The notes beneath the pieces are model-generated. The model was not told the DNA's origin. It worked only from the letters and a program-made list of their open reading frames with translations, and did not search any database. Source: Hygrocybe punicea (Eukaryota > Basidiomycota > Agaricomycetes > Agaricales > Hygrophoraceae). From it: 64,000 nucleotides of DNA. Shown one piece after another: positions 12,451 through 24,059 of the stretch. Each line of letters begins with the position of its first letter. Positions within the stretch are counted from its first letter, which is position 1. The DNA lies in contig OY744461.1 of the NCBI GenBank assembly GCA_963556145.1, positions 682,001 to 746,000 on the forward strand. The letters run 5' to 3'. The position numbers and the translations under genes are program-made.

Positions 12451-12680
12451 GATGTGCTCACGTGTTGTAAACAAACCGTGTTTATCACGTGTATAGGGAC
12501 ACACGGTCGGTGTTTGAATAGCTTTTTTTCATCCTGCTTCATCTTCTCATCGTCCATGCCAGAATCCCTCATTGTTGTGCCGGGCAACAATTGGGTATTC
12601 TGGTATGGACCATCCTTTTCTCATCCTCCACCAGCAATGTCAGTGGTTTCTCAGGTTTCTGTCATTATTCACCCCAGCAT

Positions 12681-12795
12681 TCTAGGTCACTGTTTTCTCC
12701 ATTGACACAGGTGAGTTCTAGGTCACTGTTTTCTCAGTTGACACAGGTGAGTTCTAGGTCACTGTTTCCTCCGTTGACACAGGTGAGTGATATGT
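12681..12795. repeat. 36-bp tandem repeat, about 3 copies
   Basis: TCTAGGTCACTGTTT recurs at 12681, 12717 and 12753. Each unit ends in GACACAGGTGAGT, so each carries a splice-donor-like word. The flanks 12450-12680 and 12796-13440 show no supportable gene. Confidence 0.8.
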
Positions 12796-13447
12796 ATGTC
12801 TGTATATTTTTACAAGTGAGTACTTTGTCTCTACGTCCCCCGTCGCTCACACTTTACCCCCTTCATCATACCAATCGGCATCTCAGTATGCCAAACTGTC
12901 GGTGGCTGGTCCTTAGCAATGAGTGCCGGCCACCATGGGTCACCGATTTGGAATTCAGGGAGGGTGAATCCACCTGAATTCTACGCTGGGCAACCTACTT
13001 GTAGCGGGCCCGGTGGCGTCGATCCCAAAAAGCCAGGCACGTTTTCCTTCTATATTCCAACTTTCTTATGCTGATAAAGCACCCCAACAGGTTTGTGGTA
13101 ATTTCAATTACTTCATCATTCAACAGGCATGTCTTGACTTCGCAAGCTTAGTTATGGTTTGTGTTCTGTCCGTTGACTGTTTCTTTGTATGAGCAAAGTT
13201 TCGCATGCCAGCTTGAATGTTTTTCACGTCTGTCTGTCTTGATCAACAAGGAGAGAGCTCCTCCTTTGAGATCAAGACAGATTGACAATGGTTTTCTTTC
13301 GTACTTTACTTTATTTTCGACTTTAATCCATTATGCATTGTATTAGTTACTTTGTGTGTAACACGATCGTGAGCTAAGATTGTTGCTATCGCACTTTGTC
13401 AGAGTTGACCCTAACCCTAAGTCGACCCTCAGCGCCTCGAGGTTGCC

Positions 13448-15031
13448 ATGCACAATGAGCCTGTCTTTTCTCTTTCTTACCACACCATGTATGCCGACAG
13501 ACTCCCCTTACCCACTCCCAAAGCTACATTCAATGAAGATTTGTCTGAAGACTTGTATAAAGACGACAAGAACAAGATTGAGGGTGGTTCCATACCCATC
13601 AAGAAACACATGTGGATCAGGCTATGACAAATCCTTTCAAACACAACGTCGTATTATAGGAAGAGAGGTATGCGTCTGCCAAAAACTCCTACAGAGGAAA
13701 ACATCAGGCTGAGGTGAGATCCGTGCTGTTTCAACGTCACATCTGATGTCTCGTGTAGGTCTCGCTTAATGATGTTGAGGGACCAGCTCGAACTCAGCAG
13801 TGATTTTCAATCGGTCTCTGAGGCTGAACTGGAGAGAGTTCTCCTTACTGTAGCGGCGGCAATAGTAAACCCCAGTACGTGACAGTCAATAAATTCATTA
13901 TGCATGAACCAATAGATTTCGTGAAAGTAATGGTGCCCCTGGATGCCAATAGACTCGCAAATCGAGCCAAGAATATCAAAGATGCATCCGTCGCTGACAA
14001 TAAACAATTCCTCAAATTTTGCGAGACGATTCATATTGGACATGTGAATGAACCAGCAATGGTAGTCGACATCCACGGTTCTATTTTGGTCTGGTATCTA
14101 CCTGATATTTTGACTCAAACTCGTGTAGTAAGTCCCCTATGTTTCAGGACAGATGATTCCTGACTGGTACTTACTGTGGCGCACAGGAAGAATTGAATAT
14201 GAGTACAGAAATGATCACAGAAATGCTTGCGGTTTCCTATGCGGACGCGGTCAAAAAACTGGAGAAAGGGCAAGGTCTCTCCTGGAGAAAAGACCCTGAT
14301 TTGTTCTTTCCACCTACGAATCCACGCTTCCACCCAGGGTCTGTGGATTTTTCAGCAGCATGGTTCGCTCAGGGTAGAGAGGTAGCTAAAATGTTCGGTC
14401 ATCTATTCAGAATGAGATCCTTGACATTCTGTGTTTTCAGTGGCTGAACGACCACCTAATCACTTCCACGATGCTCCGAACCTATGAAGCTACCATGTGG
14501 ATGGCTGCGATCCAACCCAGTGAGACCATCCTCAACAAAATTACAGCATTGACTCATCATGCATTGCACAAGGCAGGACTCATGGCGTTGAAAAAAATCG
14601 CAAAGAATGACATGCTTGACAAAGTTGAAACACACAAGAATGCTGAAGAATGGCCATCGGTTTACACTGGCATCGGTGTAATTGTGAACAGGATTACCAC
14701 TTGTCACCGGGATTCCGGTGGGTGTCCAGAATGGTACGATTTGCTCGCAAGCTGTGGGACACATACCAAAGCAGAGCTCGCCATCCCCGAATTAGAGGCC
14801 ACCTTCTCTTACTCGCCTGGCACCATCATAGAAATCTGTGGAAAAGTTCTCAGTCACAATGTGGCTGGATGGGAGGGGGGTGAAAGGATATGCATGGCCC
14901 ATTACATGAGGAACATGGTACATGATCGTCTCGAGATAGACAAGCCAATCTGGAGCTGGCACAATGTGTTTGCAAGAGAGATGAATGCAAACTTTCGAGC
15001 ATCACAGGGCTGGAGTTGGCCAACTACATGA
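13448..15031 (+). CDS. 2-oxoglutarate/Fe(II) dioxygenase, probable TET/JBP-like family
   Basis: A six-exon model (13448-13611, 13660-13713, 13759-13874, 13916-14127, 14187-14381, 14441-15031) is in phase throughout and encodes 443 residues without a stop. Introns are 41-59 nt. The double-stranded beta-helix signature is complete: HxD at H336/D338 (TTCHRDSGG), distal H386 (GKVLSH) and R396 (GGERICMAHYMR) for 2-oxoglutarate. An upstream segment VVDIHGSILVWYLPD matches the N-terminal part I associate with the same fungal family. TET/JBP enzymes oxidise 5-methylcytosine or thymine in DNA, and basidiomycete members are known to be expanded with KDZ transposons; assignment here is from remembered family patterns. 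The 48-nt intron at 13612-13659 also removes an in-frame TGA. The JmjC-like gene starts 200 bp downstream on the same strand. Another 2OG-oxygenase family is the main alternative. Confidence 0.78.
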
Positions 15032-15232
15032 ATGAATAATTTTGTAGCCAATACTACCATGTTAACTTGTACAATTACAGTCGTTTCAATCTGGATATCA
15101 TGTGATGTAAACTGGCCAATCCAACACGTCATCACCATAAACAGTGACGCGTCCTTTTTTTTTTCACCTTTTGCCCATCATCACTGAGCTTAGCCTCTCT
15201 CTTGAGCTGTTCTGAAATTCCATATTTTTCAC

Positions 15233-18200
15233 ATGTCGTCATCTTCTAGCAGCTCCCAACCCTCGTCTGGCCCTCCAGATGCTTCTGGGATATCTTCCTG
15301 TCTATTCCGGAGCCAGAACGTGTTCCAGGATTTCCCTTGGGTCAATGGCATGGCACTCTCTGAAGACTCTCTTGAGAAGGCAATCATTACCCTGATAGGC
15401 AATCAGACTGCCCTAGGCAACACACCATCCACCTTAGCAGTAATGGTGAATCGACTTCTACAGTTGTATGAGGACACTAATTTTCTATTAGGCCCTGGCG
15501 AAGCAATTAGATAATGCAAATCCTCTGGATGAACTCTCCAGTAAAACACCAGGTGTTCAAGAATACCTGTCCGCTGATGGCTCAGCAAGACTTGATGTCG
15601 CGAGGTGGATTAAGTCAATCCGAAATGATCTCCTGTTAGCGGCTCACTTAATCCTTCGCTATACCTTGCTGGATAAGCTCATGGATGCTGTTGGGTTGCC
15701 CCGTCATCCAAGTTTCAAAGTAATTGGGCGGTCTGCGAAACCAGAGATGACCGAGAAATTCACGAAGGTGTGTTCACCGTTCACATTGACATGTTGTCTT
15801 ACAACCAGCTTGCAGCTTTACAAAAGCCTCAAAGATTGGAGTAAGCCGGTCACAAAGCTTCGTACCATGTGCAAATGTATAATGATCACGGAACCTGCCC
15901 AAGAGGTGGATGGTGTTTCGGCTGTGGCTCTGCAGTGGAAATTGCCAACCAGCATGGACAGCATCCCGATCTTTGCTGTCGCCCTCCCAGAAAACTTCTC
16001 GCCAGCCCAAAAAGAGGTAGAAATGAGCCTCCGGATGCTTTACCGTGCATCGGTCAACCTCGAATCTTCAGAAATCAACCAGGTCCTCCTCAATATGGAG
16101 CTTCTGGCATATGCTTTGGCTTGGTTTGGCCAGGTATGTGACGAATCTTCGACAACAATTATGTTAAACATACTTATGCAAACAGGGCAACTCTTACGTC
16201 GACTGTGACTTCACAACGTGGGTGGAGGCATTACAGAGGTTGGACTTATATTATAATCGCATAAACATTTTTGCCACATAAATATCTCTGCCTGGATTCA
16301 GGAAATCAAAGAGCGTTGGTCTACCATTGCAAGACTCATTTCTCAACTCCCTCACCACGAAATCTTTTGGAGGAATGATGTATGAGCGGATGAGAAACCT
16401 GTTTCACCTGAGCCTCACCCTCTCACCCATCCTAGCTCTTCTCCCACGATGCTTCAATCACGAGATTCACTCTCGGCCATCTCTCTTGGCAGTAAGTCTA
16501 TTACCTGTGCCGACATGGAGGTGGTTGATATAATTATTGACAAATAGGTCACGTTTGCCTTGGGTAATGCACGGCCTCCATTCCTTGCTGCAACTGAGAG
16601 GGCCCTTTGGAGGGCCATTACACGAATATGTTTAGGATCTTCGGCAATGGAGGAGTTGAATGTGTTCCTCCGGGAATATGACCTGTTGGAAGAAAGTTTC
16701 CACGACAATGAGCAGGACCTCAGTTGGTTTTGTTTTGACGGTAAGATTAACCCATGCATCTATATATTATTTATCACAAGGACTCACCCGATGGTTAACC
16801 CAAGATGCCCAAATGCAGGATCTCGCCAACTCCACAAGTCAGCTAACCGTTGAATCAAAACCAGCAGATGGCAAAGGACCTCAGGAAACCAAGGCTGAGA
16901 ATAAGAAGTCAGCAGACGGAAAGCCTGTGACCAGCGATGACGAACCACTTCTTTTGAAAATTGCCAAGAAGAAGGGGAGTGCAAAATCAAAAGCGGCTCA
17001 AACAGCTGGACAGGGCTCCATGTTGACAAGGAGCCAGACAAAATTATTGGGCCAGGGCGGTGATTCAGCCAAAGGCAAGGGGAAGCCAAAAGCAGAAAAA
17101 ATCATGGTTGCACCTGGGAAGTCATATCGGAAGAAGAGGAGCTCAACTGGCCCGTCGACAAGAAGTTGTCCTAAGTCGAAGAAACGTAATGATCGTGAGG
17201 ATGAGGAGGATGAGGATGACTACAAGAAGACGCCGGAGAAAGTCAACATCATTATTGACCTTACCGGAGATGTGAGTTATTACAGAACATGTATGTCGTT
17301 TGTTAACAGCAAATCTTTTGACAGGATTATGGGAAACCGGATTTACTCAGCCATCCAGTGCCCATGGTTTGTGTCCTGTTGTTCAATAACGTGCCGACCC
17401 ACTCATAATTCCAAAAAGAGAGCAGCAGAGGGCGTTCATCTCACCATGTATGATGGCGACCCTCCACGAACCCATTCAGCATGTGCACTATTCACCATCT
17501 GTGGTTGTACGTTGATGTTTGATTTTTTCTACCGATTCGTCGTTGACTATTCTTGATACAGGCCAAAGTGGAACATGCATTGTTGCGGGAGATGTATGAC
17601 CTCGTCCGATCGACTTATGTTGATGGGCTTCCCCCACATTGGTTGCCTACCGCACGAGAACAAGCATACGATCCTCAGGCATTGTGTGTCTTTGTGGTGG
17701 AATTGAACACCTTCAAGTCGATGGATGCTGCAACAATTCAAGGAATATTTCGTCATTGTCACATCCTCGTCCTCAATTCCCCTGTAGAGATGGTGGAGTT
17801 TGATAGGGAAGGTTTGGAGTCTTTGGGGTCTTTGTCCTCCATTCGTTCAGTGCAAGGTACGTTTTTGGGTCACTGTTTGGGCATCAATGTTCACCTGCCG
17901 TGGTTAGTCGCCGAATTGCAATTAGCAGCTGACATCAAGAATATGAACAAACCTGGCACATTGGAAACATTACATCAACTTTCGCTTGACCCTGACAATG
18001 AAAGGGTTTTCAACTTCCTTGACCTTCCTATGGGTCATATGACAATGGACCCACCTCCAAAGTTTCGGTGAGTGACCGGGTCTTGAACAAGGAACACACC
18101 ATTTACCTGTCTATTTGGGAAAAGGTCGCTTGCGTCATCTGAGGTTGCTTGGCACGAAACCCATGGCCGACGGGGGTTTATCTGTGAGCAGCCATTGAAC

Positions 18201-20030
18201 GACGATTTGGCTTGGGGAATGGCAGCGACAGGTCGTGCTATTTCATGGACACATGTAGACGATGATGACTTTGGCACAGTGGTTATTGTCAGGACTGGCG
18301 CAAAGTACTGGGTCATCATGAGGCCTCGAAGGGATGCCGAATGGGATCACAAGGCAGGCAATCTTGCCACTAACAAGGCCTATCCTCGGGAGTGGCAGCT
18401 GAGCAAACATAGTGGGAAAGGCTTGTGGGAAGCAGAAGGATTACTGCTCACGAAGGGTTCGGTGCTGTAAGAGGGAATATATCTGTGACAACTCGGTTGT
18501 GTGCTGAAACACGCAGTTACATGAGGCCATGCACCCCACATTATGTCCTAGGTGTGGAGCACTCCATTGTGAATGGACGTCATCTCTATGCGACGTCGAC
18601 TATACGGGATACCTGTTATGGGATTATCCATACGTTTGTGATGAGTCATTCCATCACAAACACGGAGCACAATGTGACACGCACATTTCTCCGGCGACTT
18701 CTCACGGTGTGGATCGACTACTTCATGGGAAACCATGAATCATCATGTGAGTGACTTTGGACAATGTTTGCAATGTGCCCCAATGCTAAATGTTCACTTC
18801 ACAGCGACTGCTTTCACAAGGTCTCATATCCCTGATATTGCAACTGAAGATGGCTTCCTCGACGTGGTGATGGTAGGAAATCTTATCGAGCTTGCCAATA
18901 TCATTAACAGGGCGTTCTACAACCACACAATGATGGCCGAGATTCGCGAGGAGCAGAATATTGCCCGGTGCAGATATAGACGTTTCCAAACATGGTTTGC
19001 GGAACATTTCGTTGTCTTGATGGAAGAACACTGGATCAGTTCCTCATACGTGTTTAAACGCAGTCTCCTGGAGTTGTCTGCAGCAATTGTTGGGAATAAA
19101 TTGGACAAGGATGGGGTTGTGAAGGCACCCCCATATTGCACAGCGAAAGCTGTCCAGCTGGCGGTCCGCCGATATTTCGAGAATGATTGGCCAGATTTGT
19201 TCCCCAAGCTTAACGAGCTTCTGCAGAGTCCACCCCTGGAATTTTTCTGGACCGGGCCAAAACTACACATACGAAGGCGACCTGTGGAACCCTTCAGTCC
19301 AATTCTTGTTGAATACATAGACTTTCCTTCTCACCCGATTCTGCCGGTACCCGATGCGACTACCGATGGAGATACAGGCAATGATGAGGCAAATCCACTG
19401 GAACAGGGGGGAGATTCAGATAGCGCAAAGGGGAAAGGTGTGGAAAGTCAGGTGGGAAATTCAGATGGTGCTGCAAGGGAGGGTATGGATGTTGAGGAGG
19501 AGGGGGAAGACGAGGAAGGTGAGGAGGGGGAGGAGGGTGTCGCAGGTGTCGCGGGGGAGGAGGGTGTGCAAAATAAGGAGGGGGAGGAAGGTGAGGAAGG
19601 CGAGGAAGGTGTGGAGGGTGTGGAAGGTGAGGAGGAGGAGGGGGAGGAGGCGTCAGGTGATGAGAAGGTGCAAGATTCAGGTGATTTGGTGGTTTCGGGT
19701 ATGGAGGGTCAAGATTCAGATGATTTGGTGGTGGGGGATTTGGTGGAGACGGGTATGGAAGGTCAGGAGGGGGAGGAGGCCAGGCCAGGTAATGATCTTG
19801 ATGTGAAGGGTAGTGACGATGAGGATGAGGATGATGACGATCGCATGGACATTTCCACTGGGAGTGACACAGAGGAGGCCAGTGTGGGTGGCCAACCTTT
19901 GTTTGCCTATATTGAAACACCCTCACCCCCACGCTCACCCCCACCTGTGAAACGTCCGAGGGAACCTTCCACAGATGATGATGAAGGTATGATTGTTTTG
20001 TTGCCAAGGATGAACAAACACTCATCATGA
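15233..20030 (+). CDS. JmjC-like oxygenase with acidic C-terminal tail
   Basis: A fourteen-exon model keeps phase and gives 1,367 residues: 15233-15439, 15492-15767, 15816-16133, 16186-16238, 16302-16491, 16548-16740, 16781-17271, 17325-17366, 17423-17503, 17562-17856, 17908-18067, 18125-18466, 18517-18746, 18805-20030. The N-terminus is Ser-rich. The middle has a Lys-rich stretch (KGKGKPKAEK) and an acidic one (EDEEDEDD), which suggests nuclear or chromatin contact. The cupin/JmjC core shows SWTHVDDDDFGT (H812, D814) and RPCTPHYVL (H891), the expected metal triad, then HSIVNGRHLYATSTIRD. About 230 C-terminal residues are Glu/Gly/Val repeats. Such JmjC-like proteins are numerous in Agaricomycetes and their substrates are unknown to me. 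Exon 5 is the least certain, as another frame is also open in part. Confidence 0.82.
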
Positions 20031-20221
20031 TGCATCCAGATTTCCCGATACCCCGCATAGACCCGAAACGGCGTCATAAGTAGCCAGGTTGATGTTTCCC
20101 TGCTCGCAACGTCTGTATATATCATCCCGGCACTTCACAATTTTGGACTGTCAATACAATATTACTTCAGGCATCTGAATGAACCAAGCCAAGCCAAGTC
20201 GAGCACGTGTTCAGGCTGGTT

Positions 20222-20290
20222 GGATGTCACACGTGTGACCATCACATCACGCTGGGCGCCCAGAAGTGACATCACGTGTGTGACATGTCA
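20222..20290. repeat. Palindromic CACGTG / GGGCGCCC motif, copy 3
   Basis: GATGTCACACGTGTGACCAT, then ACGCTGGGCGCCCAG and GTGACATCACGTGTGTGACA. This is the cleanest copy and lies 190 bp after the JmjC stop codon. Together with copy 2 it brackets the dioxygenase and JmjC genes (12.4-20.3 kb). Confidence 0.78.
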
Positions 20291-20522
20291 CCATTTAGCG
20301 TTACAGCAATGCAATGCATATAAAGACATTTATGTAGGCTTTCACCACAATTCAGCCAATGCAGCAATGCATAAGGACAATTATGTAGTCTGTCTATACA
20401 GGAAGGTTGACCGTATTAACGCGGTTTGGCCTACTTATGGCGTGTAGATCTTCGCAATGGTTGGTTGCTGCTGTATATGTATATGGTAAGGAGCAAAGAC
20501 CGCACATTAACATAATATAGCT

Positions 20523-21328
20523 TCACCTATCGTTTTGCTTGGGATTTCGGCCCCCATGAGATCTCCCAGAGCGCCGTGCTGCTTCAGCCTCCGCTTGTTC
20601 AGCCAGCAATGTTTCTGCCATGTCTCTTGCCACCCTCTCACGCTCTATTCTCTCTAGTTTGGCATTCGCTTGTTCCAATCTTTCCCTGTCTGCCCTCTCT
20701 CTTTCTGCCCTCTCTCTTTCCACCCTCACTCTCTCAACCCTCTCCCTTTCCAACCTCTCTCTCTCGACTCTCTCTCTCTCCGCCCTGGCCTCTACTTGCT
20801 GTGCATTGCCCTCCTGTCCCTGCTGGAGATCCTTGTCCCTCCGACCTTGTTGTGGAGTCTCCTGTTGGGTTCCTCCCTGATCTTCATCTGGACTTGAGTT
20901 GCCATCGGGTGAAGCACTACTCCAACTGCACTTGCTACTGCTGTCTTCAGTATCGGTCATCTTCTCCTTCCCCTTCCCCTTCCCCTTCCCCTTCCCCTTC
21001 CCCTTCCCCTTCCCCTTCCCCTTCCCCTTCCCCTTCCTCTTCCCCTTCATTGACGACTGGGTTTGTCTGTCACGATTGGACGTCTTCTTAGCAACAGTCT
21101 TCTGTTTCAACCGACGCCTGTTGGACTTTGAAGACACCCCATGAGTCCCCTTTGGTCATCGTCCGCCCATAGCGCTGGATTCTGCATGGTTAACCGCACT
21201 TGTCCCAGCCAACGCAGCAGCAGACTGTTTGTCTTTTCTGGCCTTGATGAATGCATTTTGCGCTCGTTGATCACTTTGTAAGACCGATTTAAACCGGAAC
21301 GTTGGCAAGCCCTGTTTCTGCCTTTCCA
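20523..21328 (-). pseudogene. 3' part of a split hypothetical gene (fragment 3 of 3)
   Basis: The frame begins at the edge of the palindromic element (RQKQGLPTFRF), continues through a Lys/Ala-rich segment, meets TGA at 21156-21158, and goes on in the same frame as a basic (KGKG)n tract and a long Arg/Glu coiled coil (ERERVERERLERE) to 20523. Sequence on the far side of the element (28385-28775) leads into this fragment in frame. The TGA stands after Arg and may itself replace Arg (CGA to TGA). I recognise the complete protein as a common basidiomycete family of unknown function. Confidence 0.7.
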
Positions 21329-21399
21329 CAGTAGACCCAGTCGTTTTGGTTAACCCAATCGCAGATATAGTTGCAAAAGGTAGGTACACATAGCGCAGT

Positions 21400-22860
21400 T
21401 GCTTGCTGGGGGGGTAGGTTAACCCAAGAGACAGCTCTTGCTGGGGAAATGTGGGGTGGTAGGTTGACCCAGGTACAGCTCTTGCTGGTCAAGGGTGGCA
21501 GGGTGGGTCAACCCAGTGTCAGCTCTGCCATGGGGTAGGTTAACCCAGGACAGCTATTCTGGGAAGGTTGGGTTGACCCAGGTCCAGCTGTGCAAGCAAC
21601 GTGGGTTGACCTGGGTTGACTGTGGACTAGCTCTTGCTGCAGGCTTGGGTTGACCTGGGTCCAGCTGTTGCTGCAGCACTGGGTTGACCCAGGCCCAGCA
21701 CTTCCTGCAGGGTGGGGTGGCTGGGGTCCAGGTATTGCTGCAGCACCGGGTTTACCAGGGTTCAGCTATTGCTGCAGCACTGGGTTGACCGGGGTCCAGC
21801 TATTGCTGCAGCACTGGGTTGACCAGGGTTCAGGTATTGCTGCAGCACTGGGTTGACCGGGGTCCAGCTATTGCTGCAGGACCGGGTTGACCTGGGTCCA
21901 GCACTTGCTGCGGGGCTTGGGTTGACCTAGGTCCAGCTCTTCCTGCAGGCTTGGGTTAACCTGAGTCCAGCTATTGCTGCAGCACTGGGTTGACCCAGAT
22001 CCAGCACTCGCTGCAGGGCTGGGGTTGACCGGGGTCCAGATATTGCTGCAGCACTGGGTTGACCCAGATCCAGCACTCGCTGCAGGGCTGGGGTTGACTG
22101 GGGTCTAGATATTGCTGCAGCACTGGGTTGACCGGGGTCCAGCACTTGCTGCAGCACTGGGTTGACCAGGGTTCAGCTATTGCTGCAGCACCAGGTTGAC
22201 TGGGGTCCAGCACTTGCTGCGGGGGTTGGGTTGACCCAGGTCTGGCTCTTCCTGCAGGCTTGGGTTGACCTGGGTCCAGGTATTGCTGCAGCACTGGGTT
22301 GACCGGGGTCCAGATATTGCTGCAACACCGGGTTGACCTGGATCCAGCTATTGCTGCTGCACCGGGTTGACCGGGGTCCAGATATTGCTGCAGCACTGGG
22401 TTGACCCAGATCCAGCACTCGCTGCCGGGCTGGGGTTGACCAGGGTCTAGATATTGCTGCAGCACCAGGTTGACCGGGGTCCAGCACTTGCTGCGGGGCT
22501 TGGGTTGACCCAGGTCCCACTCTTCCTGCAGGCTTGGGTTGACTGGGCTCCAGCTATTGCTGCAGCACTGGGTTGACCTGGGTCCAGCACTTGCTGCAGG
22601 GCTTGTGTTGACCAGGGTCCAGCTCTTGCTGCAGCACTTTGTTGACCCACATCCAGCACTCACTGTAGGGTAGGTTGATTGGGGTCCAGCCTGTCCTGTA
22701 GCATTGCATTGACCCCAGACCCACCCATGTCGCAGGTTTGGATTCATGAGGGTCTGGCCATTGCTCCAGCATTGGGTTGACATGGCCCTGCTCTTGCTGC
22801 AGAATAAGGTTGACCCTGGCCCAGCTCTCACTGCAGGATTAGGTTGACCAGGATCCCGCT
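21400..22860 (-). repeat. GGTTGACC / TTGCTGCAGCA minisatellite, left arm
   Basis: Units of roughly 30-40 bp combine GGTTGACC, a GGGTCCAGC-type word and TTGCTGCAGCA. They continue in reverse orientation at 26340-28210. Open frames through it (for example a 321-codon minus frame rich in GQPSAAAI) are by-products of the repeat. Confidence 0.88.
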
Positions 22861-23289
22861 TTTGCTTTGACACGGGCTCAGCCACATCCCACTCTGCCTG
22901 CATGTATTTAATGTTGACAACATTGCCAGAGCTCACAACAACTCAAGCCAATATTTATTCAGAAAATGCAATATCCGGTAAAGAAAATGTCTCAGTTTCT
23001 TCAAATGTAATATAATTTCAAATGCAATAATTCAAAGCACAGGTAATACCAAAATTACAACATTCTTATTTTGAAAATGCACAATCTCTCACTCTTAGCT
23101 TTATCTCTCACATGAGCTACTTATTCTCAAATAAAATTTATATATATAACAACCAGAAATTACCCCACTTGGAATTTTGTGCCTTTTTTATTTAATATTA
23201 CTCAAATCTCAATTGGAATCAGTACACAAACACTCACTATTACTTAGAATGGACATATCAAATTAATTATTATTTTATCCAAATACATA

Positions 23290-23870
23290 ATTAAATAATA
23301 AAGGGGTTGGGGGGGAGGAAGGTAGGTGTGAGTGGGACTGGGACTGGGACTGGAAGTGGGTGTGGGTGTGGGTGTGGGTATGGGTATGGGTGTGGGTGTG
23401 GGAGAACGGAGTGGGAGTGGGAGTGGGAGAAGGGAGGGTGAAGGGCAGGATGGAAGGGAGGAGGGAGGGGCAGCAGGGAGTGGGAGTGGGAGAGGCAGAG
23501 GAAGAGGGAGGAGATGAGGGCGGAGGGGTGGGATGTACATACCTGTTGCGTTCCCGTTGCCCTCGTCGTCTTCGTCTACGTCTCCGCCGTCCTCGTCCCC
23601 GTCGTCCCCGTCCCCGCCGTTCTGGTCCCTGTCGTTCCCGTTCCCGTCGTTCCTCTCATTGTCGTCATCGTCCTCGTTGTCGTCGTCATCCCCCGTAGTC
23701 CTCGTCGTCCGCTGGATCGTCGTCGTCATCTCCGTCGTCCTGTCGTCTCTTCGCTGGCCGTCTCCGTCCCCGTCGTCTTCCCTGGCTGGCCGTCTGTGCC
23801 CTCATCGCCTCTGTCCTCGTCGTTGCCTGCCATCCGCCGTTTCGGCCCTTCAGTTTGGCGTTGACGTGAC
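23290..23870 (-). repeat. Acidic-codon microsatellite and pyrimidine tract, left arm of element A
   Basis: Minus-strand reading gives Asp/Asn/Gly-rich peptide ending in GNATGMY, then a (CCNCTC)n tract. A donor-like GTATGT follows the GNAT codons. The right arm (25140-25890) repeats this in reverse. The peptide could be an exon of an element-encoded acidic protein, or only a by-product of the repeat. Confidence 0.6.
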
Positions 23871-24059
23871 GTGGCGCGGGCAAGCGTGTTGCGGTCCATT
23901 CCCGGCACGGCAATGAGAAAGTTCTACATAAAAACAACAATATTAGCTAGCATAGTAATGGATAATAAATTTGAGAAATCTACTTACCTTCTACTTGATT
24001 TTGCTGCTGCTGTTTTCGTGGACGCATCGTGGAGTACGCGACGAATCGCCGACGATTGA

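Noticed and set aside
16302..16400. Alternative frame in JmjC exon 5 (HHEIFWRND) with a TGA
   Set aside because: It reads like protein, but the phases of the flanking introns fit another stop-free frame, and only that frame joins to the next exon.
21971..22936. 321-codon minus frame rich in GQPSAAAI
   Set aside because: It follows the GGTTGACC minisatellite; its counterpart in the other arm has different frames open, so no protein is conserved.
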